From assembly GCA_028279755.1 (NCBI GenBank), contig JANQNB010000010.1, positions 1 to 64,000 on the forward strand: a stretch of DNA of 64,000 nucleotides, written 5' to 3'. The stretch is from Candidatus Nanoarchaeia archaeon (GTDB lineage Archaea > Nanobdellota > Nanobdellia > Woesearchaeales > UBA525). This document shows positions 7,938-16,622 of the stretch, piece after piece (position 1 is the first letter of the stretch; every line of letters begins with the position of its first letter). Both the position numbers and the translations under genes were made by a program. The notes below the pieces were generated by a model. It was not told where the DNA came from. It saw only the letters and a program-made list of their open reading frames with translations, and searched no databases.

Positions 7938-8557
7938 AACGCGGCGTCATCAACCTCAACGACATCGCAGCCTACACCTTCCTGGTGATCGTCGGCGTCA
8001 TCCTCTTCACACTCTTCCTGCTCGTGCGTGCCGGCCTGGCCGGCGACTATGCAGAGCCTGGCTTCAATGTGGATAACAGCATTCAGCGCGGCAATGTCGT
8101 CCTGCAGGCGTACCTGCGCACGCCATTGGACGCGGACATCGCTGCGTATAATGTTTCTGTGCCTGACGTGACAGCGCGCGATATGACCTTCCGTGAAGCT
8201 CTGGACATCGACGAGTCCTGCGCTGCATGGCTCGCCGACCGTGACGCGAGCGTGCCTGACGATGACTGCGCTTCCTTGTACTACCGGAGCACGGCGTTTT
8301 TCGAAAGCGTGTGTGAGGATTACACCCTGGCTGTTGCGACGCCGAGCGCTCAGTTCCGGATGGGCTCTGGCGTGAAGGCCTATCTCAACGAGGACGATTT
8401 TGTTGACGACTTTCTCGCTGGCGAGGGCAGCTTTTCCCGCGAGTATCTCGAGGATCCCCACACGCAATTCCTGCTCGGCAGCCAGGCAGTGCCGAGCGAG
8501 GCAGGCGTGATCAGCCTGCGCTTCCTCTGCGTGGGCAAGGGGGTGGTGCTTGTATGA
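7934..8557 (+). CDS. Class III-signal-like surface protein
   Basis: 207 residues. MKRGVINLND and the hydrophobic helix that follows (about 12-34) repeat the cluster's leader pattern. The exposed domain has three cysteines in the middle and one near the end. Coupled by ATGA overlaps on both sides, directly ahead of the wall-hydrolase gene. No known domain recognised; likely a partner of the hydrolase. Confidence 0.8.
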   Translation: MKRGVINLNDIAAYTFLVIVGVILFTLFLLVRAGLAGDYAEPGFNVDNSIQRGNVVLQAYLRTPLDADIAAYNVSVPDVTARDMTFREALDIDESCAAWLADRDASVPDDDCASLYYRSTAFFESVCEDYTLAVATPSAQFRMGSGVKAYLNEDDFVDDFLAGEGSFSREYLEDPHTQFLLGSQAVPSEAGVISLRFLCVGKGVVLV

Positions 8558-11208
8558 ACAAGCGCGGCAAGGTCTTTTCCCTCGGACTCATGCTCCTCTA
8601 CATCTTCTGCGCAGTCAGCGCGCTCATCGCGATCTACACCCTGCTCCTCGCCGACCTGCCCGAAACCGGAATCGGCGCGTACCAAGGCGGCCTGGTGAGC
8701 GCGTACGACCGGGCTTCGCAAAAATTGTTCTATATCGAACAAGGAGCAAGTGACGCGCTTGCCACCACGCTGGACCTGCTCTATGCCGACCAGCGCGCCT
8801 TCTTCACCATCGAGGCTGGCGACGGCGCTGCCTCGCTGGAATGCGGCGCGTACGGCTACCAATTATGGAACACTGGCGAGCAGGACTGCCTGCTCGGCGA
8901 ACCATTGGCCAGGATTCTCGACATGCTCACTGTGCGGAGCAATGAAGCCCTCGCTGCAACGACGCGACAATATCCTGACGGCAGCTTCGCGTTCAAGTAT
9001 GACGTGCTGGCGAACACACCCAGCGATGGCACGCGCTTGTTCGTCTTCCAGACCGGCGAGACGCTCGAGGAGCCGGTCTTCCTGAGCTTGCCGCCAGGCG
9101 CTTCGGCAGCAGACGTTCGCCACGCGTTCGACGGCACGAGCGTCGACTGGCTGAGCTGGCCAAGCTCTGGCTCGACGACGATCACGAGCTGTTTCGGTCC
9201 GCGCGCCGGCGTCGCTGCAGCTTCGAGCAACATCCACAAAGGGATGGACCTTGGCCCTGGCGGCCAGATCCTCGCCGCTGCTGACGGCGTGGTGATGAAC
9301 GATCCCAGTAGCACGCGTTTCGGCACGGTCTGGATCAAGCATTCAGACGAGTACAGCACTGGCTACCTCCACCTTGAGGACGTGTTCGTGAGCAAGGATG
9401 AGGTGGTGACCCGCGGCCAGGCTATCGGCATCGCCGGCGATACCGGCTGCGCTGCGCGCGGATGCGCACCCCACCTGCATTTCGAAGTGCTTGTCAAGGA
9501 AGTCCCTGGCTCGAGCAGTCACGCGTACAGCTCGCCGTATGCGCCTGGCTGGTACGCGGTGAATCCTGTCTGCTTCCTTGCCGAGGACGAGCTCGACGCT
9601 GCGAGCATCGCGAGCAGCGCCACGCAGAGCTGCTTGCACCCTGACTATCCACAGCCTGCGAAATCAGCATATTGCGACGAGTACGGCTTTGTCATCGACG
9701 AGAGCACGCCAGTGAGCAGCGAGACCCTTTCCGAAGACCCGCCCGAGGGCTTGGAAGACGTGTATGATCTGACTGACGTGCAGCAGGACAAGTTCTCCAA
9801 AACAGAGGATAACCGGTTCACGCACGGCTGGGGTGATGATGTCATCGCTGCGAGCGCGACTTATGGCGTCGACCAGGCCTTGATCCTCGGCGTGATCACC
9901 CAGGAGAGCCTTGGGGATCCGCTGGCTGTGAGTCCGACCGGGTGCGCTGGTATCATGCAGATCTGCTACAACACCGGATTGGAGCTGCCCGGGCTCGGCG
10001 CTGGCAGCATGGTGCCGTGCGGCGCGAATTGCGGCTCGTCGTGCGCGTGCACGATCGAGAACGACAAGCGACTCGATGCACAGGTGGCGATCCCTGCAGG
10101 CACGTCTTATCTTGGCAGGCTCATGAACCAGTTCAGCGGCTATACTGATCAATTGGCGTTCGCGGTCGCGGCGTATAACGGCGGCCCTGGTCGTGTGTCA
10201 GGTTTGATCCGTGCTGTCGGCGGAACTGACCCGTCATGGGCAGATGTCAGCGCGTACATGCTGGCTCATGACATCCCGAACACGGCGAAAGCTGAGGAGA
10301 TCGCGAACTACGTGCCGAACGTGCTCGCGTATGCTGAGGCGTGGAACGGCGGTGCGCTCGACCCTGGGCGACGCGATCGTTTGAAGGATCTGGAAGAGGT
10401 GCAGAAGGTCGGGACATACCGTATCAATCCCAGCGTAGCTGTCGAGGCTGAGGACGTGCTGACACCTTTTATCGAAGTTGTTGAGAAGGCTGAGGAGATT
10501 CTGGCGACGTGCGTTGGCTCGAACGACCCCGGCAATTGCCTGCTGAGTGAAGCAGACAGTGCCGGCTGGTCGCAGGACTGCGAAGAACCGGAACTACAAT
10601 ATTATCTCGAGGTCTACCAGGCATTGCGCGATTGCGCCGAGAACCAGCAGCGCGATTGCAAGTGCGCGATGCCGGTGCCGACCGGCGACACGTACACGCT
10701 GCGTTTTGTTCCGCCTAATAGGGCGTTCATTCTGGATAACGGGAGCGAGCTGCCTGGCTTCTCGTTCGAGAACATCTCGCTCCTGAGCTCGTTTGACGAG
10801 CTCGACTGGGATCCCACGCTTTCTGTCGAGAAGGGCGTGCACCGCGATGGCGTCCTGTTCCGGCTCGAGCCGAGCAATGCTTCCTCGTGCGCGCCAGTGA
10901 AGAACAAGTACGCGTTCTGCAAAGACGATCTGAAATTCGCGCTCACCTTGCGCGACGAGAACGCGCCGAGCGTCAGCGCGAGCTACGATCCTGACACGAG
11001 GATGGTGAGCCTCTCGACCACGAGCGCGGACGTATCATTCTACAACGTGTACGACGAAGCGCCGAGCGACGCAAGCGTGCCAATTCTACAACTGCAAGAC
11101 ACGAGTTTCGACGCGAGCGCGTACGCTGGCAGCGCGATCTACATCACTGCAGTCGACAGGGCTGGGAATGAAGGCGTGGCTGTGAGTGTGATAATACCTG
11201 CCAGCTAG
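8554..11208 (+). CDS. Membrane-anchored M23 peptidase plus SLT transglycosylase protein
   Basis: 884 residues with a modular design. MNKRGKVFSLG plus a hydrophobic helix gives a class III-like anchor. An M23/LytM-type metallopeptidase domain (about 190-320) has H228-x3-D232 and H307-L-H309, the zinc ligands and catalytic His. An SLT lysozyme-like domain (about 425-590) has the catalytic-type E451 in TQES, then the GIMQ and AAYNGGPG signatures. A cysteine-rich linker follows, and the last about 90 residues look like an Ig/FN3-type domain (AVDRAGN). M23 and SLT enzymes cut bacterial peptidoglycan peptides and glycans; archaea have no murein, so the target may be another cell or a related polymer. 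It closes the cluster. Confidence 0.88.
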   Translation: MNKRGKVFSLGLMLLYIFCAVSALIAIYTLLLADLPETGIGAYQGGLVSAYDRASQKLFYIEQGASDALATTLDLLYADQRAFFTIEAGDGAASLECGAYGYQLWNTGEQDCLLGEPLARILDMLTVRSNEALAATTRQYPDGSFAFKYDVLANTPSDGTRLFVFQTGETLEEPVFLSLPPGASAADVRHAFDGTSVDWLSWPSSGSTTITSCFGPRAGVAAASSNIHKGMDLGPGGQILAAADGVVMNDPSSTRFGTVWIKHSDEYSTGYLHLEDVFVSKDEVVTRGQAIGIAGDTGCAARGCAPHLHFEVLVKEVPGSSSHAYSSPYAPGWYAVNPVCFLAEDELDAASIASSATQSCLHPDYPQPAKSAYCDEYGFVIDESTPVSSETLSEDPPEGLEDVYDLTDVQQDKFSKTEDNRFTHGWGDDVIAASATYGVDQALILGVITQESLGDPLAVSPTGCAGIMQICYNTGLELPGLGAGSMVPCGANCGSSCACTIENDKRLDAQVAIPAGTSYLGRLMNQFSGYTDQLAFAVAAYNGGPGRVSGLIRAVGGTDPSWADVSAYMLAHDIPNTAKAEEIANYVPNVLAYAEAWNGGALDPGRRDRLKDLEEVQKVGTYRINPSVAVEAEDVLTPFIEVVEKAEEILATCVGSNDPGNCLLSEADSAGWSQDCEEPELQYYLEVYQALRDCAENQQRDCKCAMPVPTGDTYTLRFVPPNRAFILDNGSELPGFSFENISLLSSFDELDWDPTLSVEKGVHRDGVLFRLEPSNASSCAPVKNKYAFCKDDLKFALTLRDENAPSVSASYDPDTRMVSLSTTSADVSFYNVYDEAPSDASVPILQLQDTSFDASAYAGSAIYITAVDRAGNEGVAVSVIIPAS

Positions 11209-11218
11209 TTCAACACCA

Positions 11219-11229
11219 CTTTTTTATTT
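11219..11229 (+). terminator. Poly-T terminator and overlapping TATA box
   Basis: A run of six T (11220-11225) follows the end of the cluster and fits an archaeal intrinsic terminator. The same A/T-rich stretch lies about 25 bases before the next ATG (11251) and may also be its TATA box. Confidence 0.4.
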
Positions 11230-11250
11230 CGAACACATTTCTCCTTCTTT

Positions 11251-11751
11251 ATGCGGACCATTACTGTCAACGACGCGTTCCAGCAAGGCTACAAATACGA
11301 ATTGACTGAGCCGGAAGGCAAGAACTTCGATCCGGAATTCACGCCAGAGCTTACACCGCAGGAGATGTTGGAGCTCGGCGTGTTTGAGGGCGACTATTTC
11401 GGCGAGGTACCTGCAGAGTTTCCCAAAGCTTGGTTCAAGAAGGCGAAGCTCGGCAAGTGGGGGAAGGATCCCTCGCTGAATTTCTTCACAATAGCCGCAT
11501 CAAAGCCCTTGGAATACTGGGAAGCCAAAGGCTGGATCAACAAGCAGGATCCGATGGGCTGGTTCCAGTGGTACTGCCGCTACTACCTTGGCAGACGCAG
11601 CGAGGATGACGCGCGCCAGATCAAGCGCTGGAAAGCCATCCAGCGCCATGTCGCGCAGGTCAAGAAGAACTGTGAGCAAGGCGACTTCTCATGCCGGCCG
11701 CGGCAACGGCAGGCCTTATTGCACTGGGCGATCGACAGCAGGAAGCTGTGA
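11251..11751 (+). CDS. Conserved hypothetical protein (166 aa)
   Basis: 166 residues, soluble, rich in Trp, Tyr and charged residues; the C-terminal half contains GWFQWYCRYYLGRR and a basic helical end. I have the impression of a family widespread in bacteria and archaea without assigned function, but no motif proves it. Leaderless start 25 bases after a TATA-like box. Converges with the small membrane genes on the other strand; only one base lies between the stops. Confidence 0.8.
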   Translation: MRTITVNDAFQQGYKYELTEPEGKNFDPEFTPELTPQEMLELGVFEGDYFGEVPAEFPKAWFKKAKLGKWGKDPSLNFFTIAASKPLEYWEAKGWINKQDPMGWFQWYCRYYLGRRSEDDARQIKRWKAIQRHVAQVKKNCEQGDFSCRPRQRQALLHWAIDSRKL

Positions 11752-11752
11752 T

Positions 11753-11902
11753 CTACTTGACCATCGGCGCGATGATCAGGCCGAGGCCGATGCCAGCGAG
11801 CAGGCAGCCGACGAACGCCATCGCGTTCGGCAGGAAGAAGAATCCCACGCCCAGGCCGAGCATGACGCCGCCACCCATAACCCATGAACTGTCCGCTTTC
11901 AT
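11753..11902 (-). CDS. Small two-helix membrane protein (49 aa)
   Basis: 49 residues: MKADSSWVMGG, a glycine-rich hydrophobic helix, then a second hydrophobic helix (about 29-46). It begins one base after the end of the 85-aa gene at 11904-12161, so both are probably one transcript. Function unknown. Confidence 0.6.
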   Translation of the reverse strand: MKADSSWVMGGGVMLGLGVGFFFLPNAMAFVGCLLAGIGLGLIIAPMVK

Positions 11903-11903
11903 C

Positions 11904-12161
11904 TTATGCACCGATGTACTTGAGCACGTCGAGCACGAGGAAGAGCGGCCAGATGATCGCTTTGAGGAAGCCGAGCACGCCGTGCCAGAAGCCTGTCGCT
12001 TGCGAGATGTAATAGATCGCGGCGCCGAGGAAGCCGAGGAAGTACGCGCAACCGCCGCAGCCGCTGCCACATTTTGACTTCCAGTCCTTGCAGTCTGACC
12101 AATCTTCTTCACAGCAGGCCTTAACTGCTGCTTTCACCTTCTTCTCTGTTTTCTTTTTCAT
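11904..12161 (-). CDS. Small cysteine-containing membrane protein (85 aa)
   Basis: 85 residues from ATG 12161, which is preceded by a good ribosome site (GAGGTGAT) five bases away; a longer start at 12170 would bury that site. A lysine-rich head and a cluster of cysteines (CC, then C, CGSGCGGC) precede two hydrophobic segments (about 40-57 and 62-80). The cysteine group just before the membrane could bind metal or form disulfides. Function unknown. Confidence 0.65.
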   Translation of the reverse strand: MKKKTEKKVKAAVKACCEEDWSDCKDWKSKCGSGCGGCAYFLGFLGAAIYYISQATGFWHGVLGFLKAIIWPLFLVLDVLKYIGA

Positions 12162-12259
12162 GAGTATCACCTCTGCGACAAGCCTGCGCGCATCACACTT
12201 TAAAAATTTTCTCTGAACGTGAAAAGCTTCTTAAACCAGAACAATGCATTTCTGGCATC

Positions 12260-12952
12260 ATGAAACTTCAGGCTATTGTCGAATTCTTGAAACAGCGGTA
12301 TCAGGCGCGAGCTATAATCCTTGTTGGCTCCCGGGCCATTGGCGATCACTGCCCTGGCAGCGATTGGGACATATATGTGTTTACTGACAAAAAATTCCCT
12401 CGTGAGACGCCGAATGACTTTTATGGCGCACTCCCGGAATCGCTGAAGGATGAAGATATCGACGTCTACAAGAACTCGATGGATGCCAAGACCTTTCCGG
12501 ACAAGTTGTGGCGCGATCTCCGAGTCTCTGAAGTCGTGCTCGATACGAAAGATGGCTTTGCTCGGAAGCTGAGAAAGAAAGCGCTCGCCTTGTACAAGAA
12601 AGGGCCTGCGCCATGGACACGAGCCTATGCCCAAGGAAGGGTCTACAAGGCGCAGCGCTACATGAAAAAATTCGAAGATAACTTGAAACAGAAGAATTTT
12701 GCAGAGTTATTCTTGAGAATATCCTGGCATTATTCAGAAAATATCATCGACTGGTGGTTTGGGATCCGGCAGGAATTTCCTCTTCGTCCGCAGCGAGCCT
12801 TTCCCCACATCAAAGAGCACGACCCTGTGTTCTACAAGCAGCTCCAGCGTGTTGTTTCCGAAAAAACGACCTATCGCATAAAGATCCAGGCGTTCAAGAA
12901 AATGCACGACTTGCTCTTCTCCTCAAAAGAGTTCAAGAAACTTGCGCGTTGA
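12260..12952 (+). CDS. Nucleotidyltransferase-fold protein with helical C-terminus
   Basis: 230 residues. The N-terminal third has the minimal nucleotidyltransferase signature VGSRAIGD ... SDWDIYV (about 22-43), with a GSR loop and the D-x-D metal pair. The C-terminal part (about 125-230) is helical and basic, somewhat like a fused HEPN-type helical partner. MNT-HEPN pairs are known as toxin-antitoxin modules; a housekeeping nucleotidyltransferase is equally possible. Leaderless-like start, separately transcribed. Confidence 0.75.
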   Translation: MKLQAIVEFLKQRYQARAIILVGSRAIGDHCPGSDWDIYVFTDKKFPRETPNDFYGALPESLKDEDIDVYKNSMDAKTFPDKLWRDLRVSEVVLDTKDGFARKLRKKALALYKKGPAPWTRAYAQGRVYKAQRYMKKFEDNLKQKNFAELFLRISWHYSENIIDWWFGIRQEFPLRPQRAFPHIKEHDPVFYKQLQRVVSEKTTYRIKIQAFKKMHDLLFSSKEFKKLAR

Positions 12953-12995
12953 GAAACGCGCTGAGTCGGTATGATGTGCCGAGAGGTTTATTTAA

Positions 12996-13012
12996 CCATA
13001 TAGAAAATAATT
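12996..13012 (+). promoter_or_regulatory. Upstream element TATAGAAAATAA, copy before rpa
   Basis: CCATATAGAAAATAATT lies about 29 bases before the TATA box at 13041-13050 (tttttataat). The same 17 bases recur exactly, inverted, at 51924-51940 before the Sec61-beta promoter. Related elements stand before rpsB and the HTH gene at 24254-25567, always in the same orientation to the gene. Confidence 0.5.
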
Positions 13013-13081
13013 CAGATCTATTTTCCCGATGCCCAACATCTTTTTATAATTCGCAGGGATTCCGGGCTCTGAGGGGTTCGG

Positions 13082-14374
13082 ATGATTGACATACCAGTTG
13101 CAGACATCAAGGCGAAGATCAAAGAGCAGAAAGGGCTCTCAGACGACGAGATCGACACCAAGATCCAGAGCAAGCTCCAGCAATTAGCAGGCCTCATCTC
13201 AGAAGACGGAGCGGCGCACATCATCGCGAACGAGCTCGGCGTCACGATCGTCAAGGAAGCAGGCGAAGCAAAGATCAACGACCTCTATGCCGGCATGCGA
13301 AACGTCACAGTCCCTGGCAAGGTCACGCGCAAGTTCGACGTGCGCTCTTTCGACAAGAACGGAAGAAAAGGCAAGGTCGGCAGCTTCTTCATCGGCGATG
13401 AAACCGGGCAAGTACGCGTCACCTTGTGGAACGACCAGACCGACCTGTTCGAGCAATTCGCAGAAGGCGATGTCGTCCGAGTAAAAAATGCCTATGTGAA
13501 GGAAAACCGTGGTTTCAAGGAATTACATCTCAACACAGATTCAAAACTCCAGATCAAACCAAGCGATGTAACGGTGGGTGAGGTAAAAGCGTCATCTCGT
13601 CCAGACGCGACGAGGAAACAGATCAAGGACTTGGCCGGTGACGAGGAGAACATCGAACTCCTCGCCACCGTGGTCCAGGTCTACGATCCGAGGTTCTTCA
13701 ACGTGCACCCGGATACTGGGAAGCGCGTGGATGACAGCCACGACGGACCGACACAGACAAACTATGTTCTGAATGCCTTCCTCGACGACGGCACAGGCAA
13801 TATCCGCACGACCTTCTGGAAGAACCAGATCCAGCACTTGACTGGCAAAACTGACGCGGAGATGCTGCAGTACCAGGAGAACCCGCAGGCCTTCGAAGAA
13901 GTCAAGACCGACCTGCTCGGCGAGATCGTCAAGATCGTCGGCCGTTGCAAGAAGAATGACATGTTCGACCGCGTTGAAATGACTGCGAATGTCGTGCTCA
14001 AGGATGTCGACCCTGAAGAAGAATTGGCGAAGCTGCAGTCCGAGACTCCGAAGGCGACGACAGTGAAGGAGACAGCTCCTGAACCATCACCAGAAAAACC
14101 AGACACTCCAGAACCCACTCCTAAAGCAGAAACAACTGAACCTGCTGAGCCTGCAGCTCGTGCAGAGTCTGCGGCAGCGCCTGCCGAACCCGACGCGGCG
14201 CCCGCTGAACCCACTCCTTCGCAGCCAGAAGAAGAGTCCCTCCCGACGACAGGCGCAAAGGAAGAGGAACCTGAGAATGAATCCACTGACATCGAAGCTG
14301 GCGTGAAGCAGGACGTGAAAGACGAAGATGTCATCTCCTTGGATGACCTCGAAGACTTGGACGAAAAGCTCTGA
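13082..14374 (+). CDS. rpa: Replication protein A-like single-strand DNA-binding protein
   Basis: 430 residues. A helical N-terminal part (1-65) is followed by an OB fold (about 72-160, with VTRKFDVRSF ... VRVTLWNDQ) and a second OB-like domain (about 185-325, with LDDGTGNIRTTFW). The last 100 residues are Pro/Glu/Ala-rich and end in a very acidic tail, a usual protein-docking tail of archaeal RPA and SSB proteins. RPA coats single-stranded DNA in replication and repair; radA lies 2 kb downstream and radB 7 kb downstream. ATG 13082 follows a TATA box at 13041-13050. Confidence 0.9.
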   Translation: MIDIPVADIKAKIKEQKGLSDDEIDTKIQSKLQQLAGLISEDGAAHIIANELGVTIVKEAGEAKINDLYAGMRNVTVPGKVTRKFDVRSFDKNGRKGKVGSFFIGDETGQVRVTLWNDQTDLFEQFAEGDVVRVKNAYVKENRGFKELHLNTDSKLQIKPSDVTVGEVKASSRPDATRKQIKDLAGDEENIELLATVVQVYDPRFFNVHPDTGKRVDDSHDGPTQTNYVLNAFLDDGTGNIRTTFWKNQIQHLTGKTDAEMLQYQENPQAFEEVKTDLLGEIVKIVGRCKKNDMFDRVEMTANVVLKDVDPEEELAKLQSETPKATTVKETAPEPSPEKPDTPEPTPKAETTEPAEPAARAESAAAPAEPDAAPAEPTPSQPEEESLPTTGAKEEEPENESTDIEAGVKQDVKDEDVISLDDLEDLDEKL

Positions 14375-14379
14375 TTCTC

Positions 14380-15198
14380 ATGAAACGATTACGTGGATAC
14401 GAACCGACACAAGTCATCAGCATCTTTGACACGCCACGAAGTCCCACAGAGCACACGTGCAACATCCGCCCCCTCGGAACTTTCCCTCAGCTCTACCGAG
14501 AGCATGAACAACGCTTTGGCATACGCCTCTCATACCAGGAACCGCTCCTGGCTTTGCCAGGCAGAATTCCTGGAGCGCAGCCGCTCGACGCAGTCCTGAC
14601 CACAATGCATCATGGCCATGCAGTGTGGACTGGCAAGGCCTATGACGTGCTGCCTGTCGGGCTTTCCGGTCTTGTCGAGACTGCCGACGGCTATGTGCCC
14701 TACGGTGTCAGGACGATGGGGCCGCAGCGCGGCGCGATCTGCAGCGTCCCTATGGGTTCTGCCAACAGCGCTTTGTTCCCGGCGTTCATCGAAGAAGCGC
14801 GCCACGAACTCGGGGTCACCGACTTGTTTAACGTGCGACTGCTCGGCTATCACTTCGTGTCAGGCGATTTCAGCGGAGCGGTCCATTACGTGCTCTATGG
14901 CAGAACGAATTTGCGCTTCGCAGACCTGGATGAACTTCACACTGCAGCCAGAGAAGCGGCAGCAATCAAGCAAGCCACGACGATCCCGGAAAAGCAGGAA
15001 GCAGTGCGGCAAGCCGGACTACTGAATATCGATTTTTGGGAGCACGAGCGTCTGGTCAAAGTGCGCGCTAGACCTGCGTCAATTGGTGAAATGGTATCGC
15101 GTAGGAGATTCATGAACGGTGACGGTGAGCTGTTGCCGGTCGCGGCGAATCCTCTGCTCATGGCGCTCCAATCCGGAATTCTGGAGAAACGGTTATAG
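14380..15198 (+). CDS. Unknown soluble protein with degenerate Nudix-like segment
   Basis: 272 residues, starting five bases after rpa and probably cotranscribed. The middle part has a stretch EEARHELGV (about residues 129-137) that resembles the second half of a Nudix box, with strands before and after it, but the upstream glycine and glutamate are not convincingly placed. A Nudix-fold hydrolase with a changed active site is possible. No other motif recognised. Confidence 0.75.
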   Translation: MKRLRGYEPTQVISIFDTPRSPTEHTCNIRPLGTFPQLYREHEQRFGIRLSYQEPLLALPGRIPGAQPLDAVLTTMHHGHAVWTGKAYDVLPVGLSGLVETADGYVPYGVRTMGPQRGAICSVPMGSANSALFPAFIEEARHELGVTDLFNVRLLGYHFVSGDFSGAVHYVLYGRTNLRFADLDELHTAAREAAAIKQATTIPEKQEAVRQAGLLNIDFWEHERLVKVRARPASIGEMVSRRRFMNGDGELLPVAANPLLMALQSGILEKRL

Positions 15199-15251
15199 GA
15201 CTGCCCGGGCTAGCCCATAACTGTTAAAAACACCGGGTGCTGAACACCGCC

Positions 15252-16064
15252 ATGGAGCGCCTCACTGTTCTGTCATGGCTTGGCGTGGTGGTTATTATCA
15301 TATTCGCCATCTTGTACCTCAACGAGCCGGTCGAGGAAGTGCTGCTCAGCTTTGACACCGAGCTCGCCGACGATCCGGAAACTGTCGAGTATGTCCTTGG
15401 CGTGCTCGACGAGCATGACGCACGGGCGACGTTCTTCTTTACTGGCGAGTTCGCGCTGCGCTATCCGGAACTGACACGGGAAATTTCGGCAGCGCATGAA
15501 GTCGCGTGCCATACCATGACGCATCCGCGTCTGGCAGAGGTGAATGAGACGCAGCTATGGTGGGAACTCGGGGAATGCAAGCGCGTGGTCGAGAACATCA
15601 CGAACACGACAGTGCTCGGCTTTCGCGCGCCGTACAATCTGGTGGACGAGCGCACCTTCGTGTTCCTGCCGGAGCTGGAGTATGTCTATGACGCTTCGAC
15701 ATTCGAGAACTTCGGCTGGTTTTATCCCAAACCAAGCGTGCACGAGATCCCGATCAGCGCGCTCGGGCCTTTGCCGCTCGAGGACCATCCCTTGATCATC
15801 ACCCTGAAGCTCGGCGACTTCGCCTTCTTCCTCATGCGCATGGACAAGGACTCGCGCGTCTCGCTCGTGTTCCACCCCCGCAACGTGTTCGCGCGCCAGG
15901 GCGCGTTCGAGTATCTTGTGAGCAGATACGCTGACGATGACGTCGCGTTCGTCGCGCATCAGGATGTGCTGCAACCCGCCTATGTGAACAACGCGAAGCG
16001 GATGACGCCTGAGGTGTGGGAAGGCTCACCTGCAGAGATCCTCGGCATTGAGCCATCGGAATAA
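15252..16064 (+). CDS. Membrane-anchored polysaccharide deacetylase (NodB fold)
   Basis: 270 residues from ATG 15252; a GTG at 15237 is in frame, but a TATA-like box at about 15222-15230 predicts a leaderless start near 15250. One N-terminal transmembrane helix is followed by a NodB/CE4 domain: SFDTE (catalytic Asp plus metal Asp region), CHTMTHP (H-x3-H metal ligands) and RAPY. CE4 enzymes remove N- or O-acetyl groups from surface polysaccharides. The enzyme probably acts on glycans outside the membrane. The C-terminal part keeps FHPRN, similar to the last CE4 motif. Confidence 0.88.
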   Translation: MERLTVLSWLGVVVIIIFAILYLNEPVEEVLLSFDTELADDPETVEYVLGVLDEHDARATFFFTGEFALRYPELTREISAAHEVACHTMTHPRLAEVNETQLWWELGECKRVVENITNTTVLGFRAPYNLVDERTFVFLPELEYVYDASTFENFGWFYPKPSVHEIPISALGPLPLEDHPLIITLKLGDFAFFLMRMDKDSRVSLVFHPRNVFARQGAFEYLVSRYADDDVAFVAHQDVLQPAYVNNAKRMTPEVWEGSPAEILGIEPSE

Positions 16065-16305
16065 TCGCACCAGACAACGGACGTTGTTCGAGAAAGTCTG
16101 AAAAAGCCGAATTCGACCTTCTCAGAGCTTCTCTTTCTGTTTGAGCACTGGACATCCACGCGCAGCGCTTATTAAGGATGCAGGCCTCAACACCAATAGT
16201 CGCACACGCGGCTCCTTCCCTCCTGTGCCGGGCGGCTGCACAACCTTCGCCGCCCCGCGCAGCCCTTTTACCGGAAGGCAAAGCGAAAGCACGGAGGTGT
16301 CACAG

Positions 16306-16581
16306 ATGACACAAAACGAAAGTAGAGAGCAGGCTATTGGGCGAACTCCCAACCGGCCAGTAAAGAAATTCAGGGCGGGCGCGATCATCGCGACTGTCTG
16401 GAACAACCATGCCAAAGAAGGCGACAGCGAGTACAAGACTGTCAGCTTCGAGCGCAGCTACAAGGACAAAAACGACGTCTGGCAGACGACTTCTAGTCTT
16501 CGCGTGAATGATTTGCCACGCGCATCGCTCGTCCTGCAAAAGGCCTACGAATTCATTGCCCTGAGCAATGCGGAAGCCTGA
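16306..16581 (+). CDS. Conserved small protein next to radA (91 aa)
   Basis: 91 residues from ATG 16306, with GGAGGTG seven bases upstream fixing the start. After a polar head, the core KKFRAGAIIATVWNN ... SFERSYKDKND ... LRVNDLPRASLVLQKAY forms a compact strand-strand-strand-helix domain. The pattern looks like a small conserved family found in several prokaryotes, and the fold resembles small DNA-binding proteins of the PC4 type, which is only an impression. It lies 41 bases before radA and may be cotranscribed. The gap before it (16065-16305) shows only a TATA-like box near 16170 and GC-rich imperfect hairpins. Confidence 0.75.
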   Translation: MTQNESREQAIGRTPNRPVKKFRAGAIIATVWNNHAKEGDSEYKTVSFERSYKDKNDVWQTTSSLRVNDLPRASLVLQKAYEFIALSNAEA

Positions 16582-16622
16582 AACCTTTTTACGCAATATT
16601 AATAATACACGAGGCGATACCC

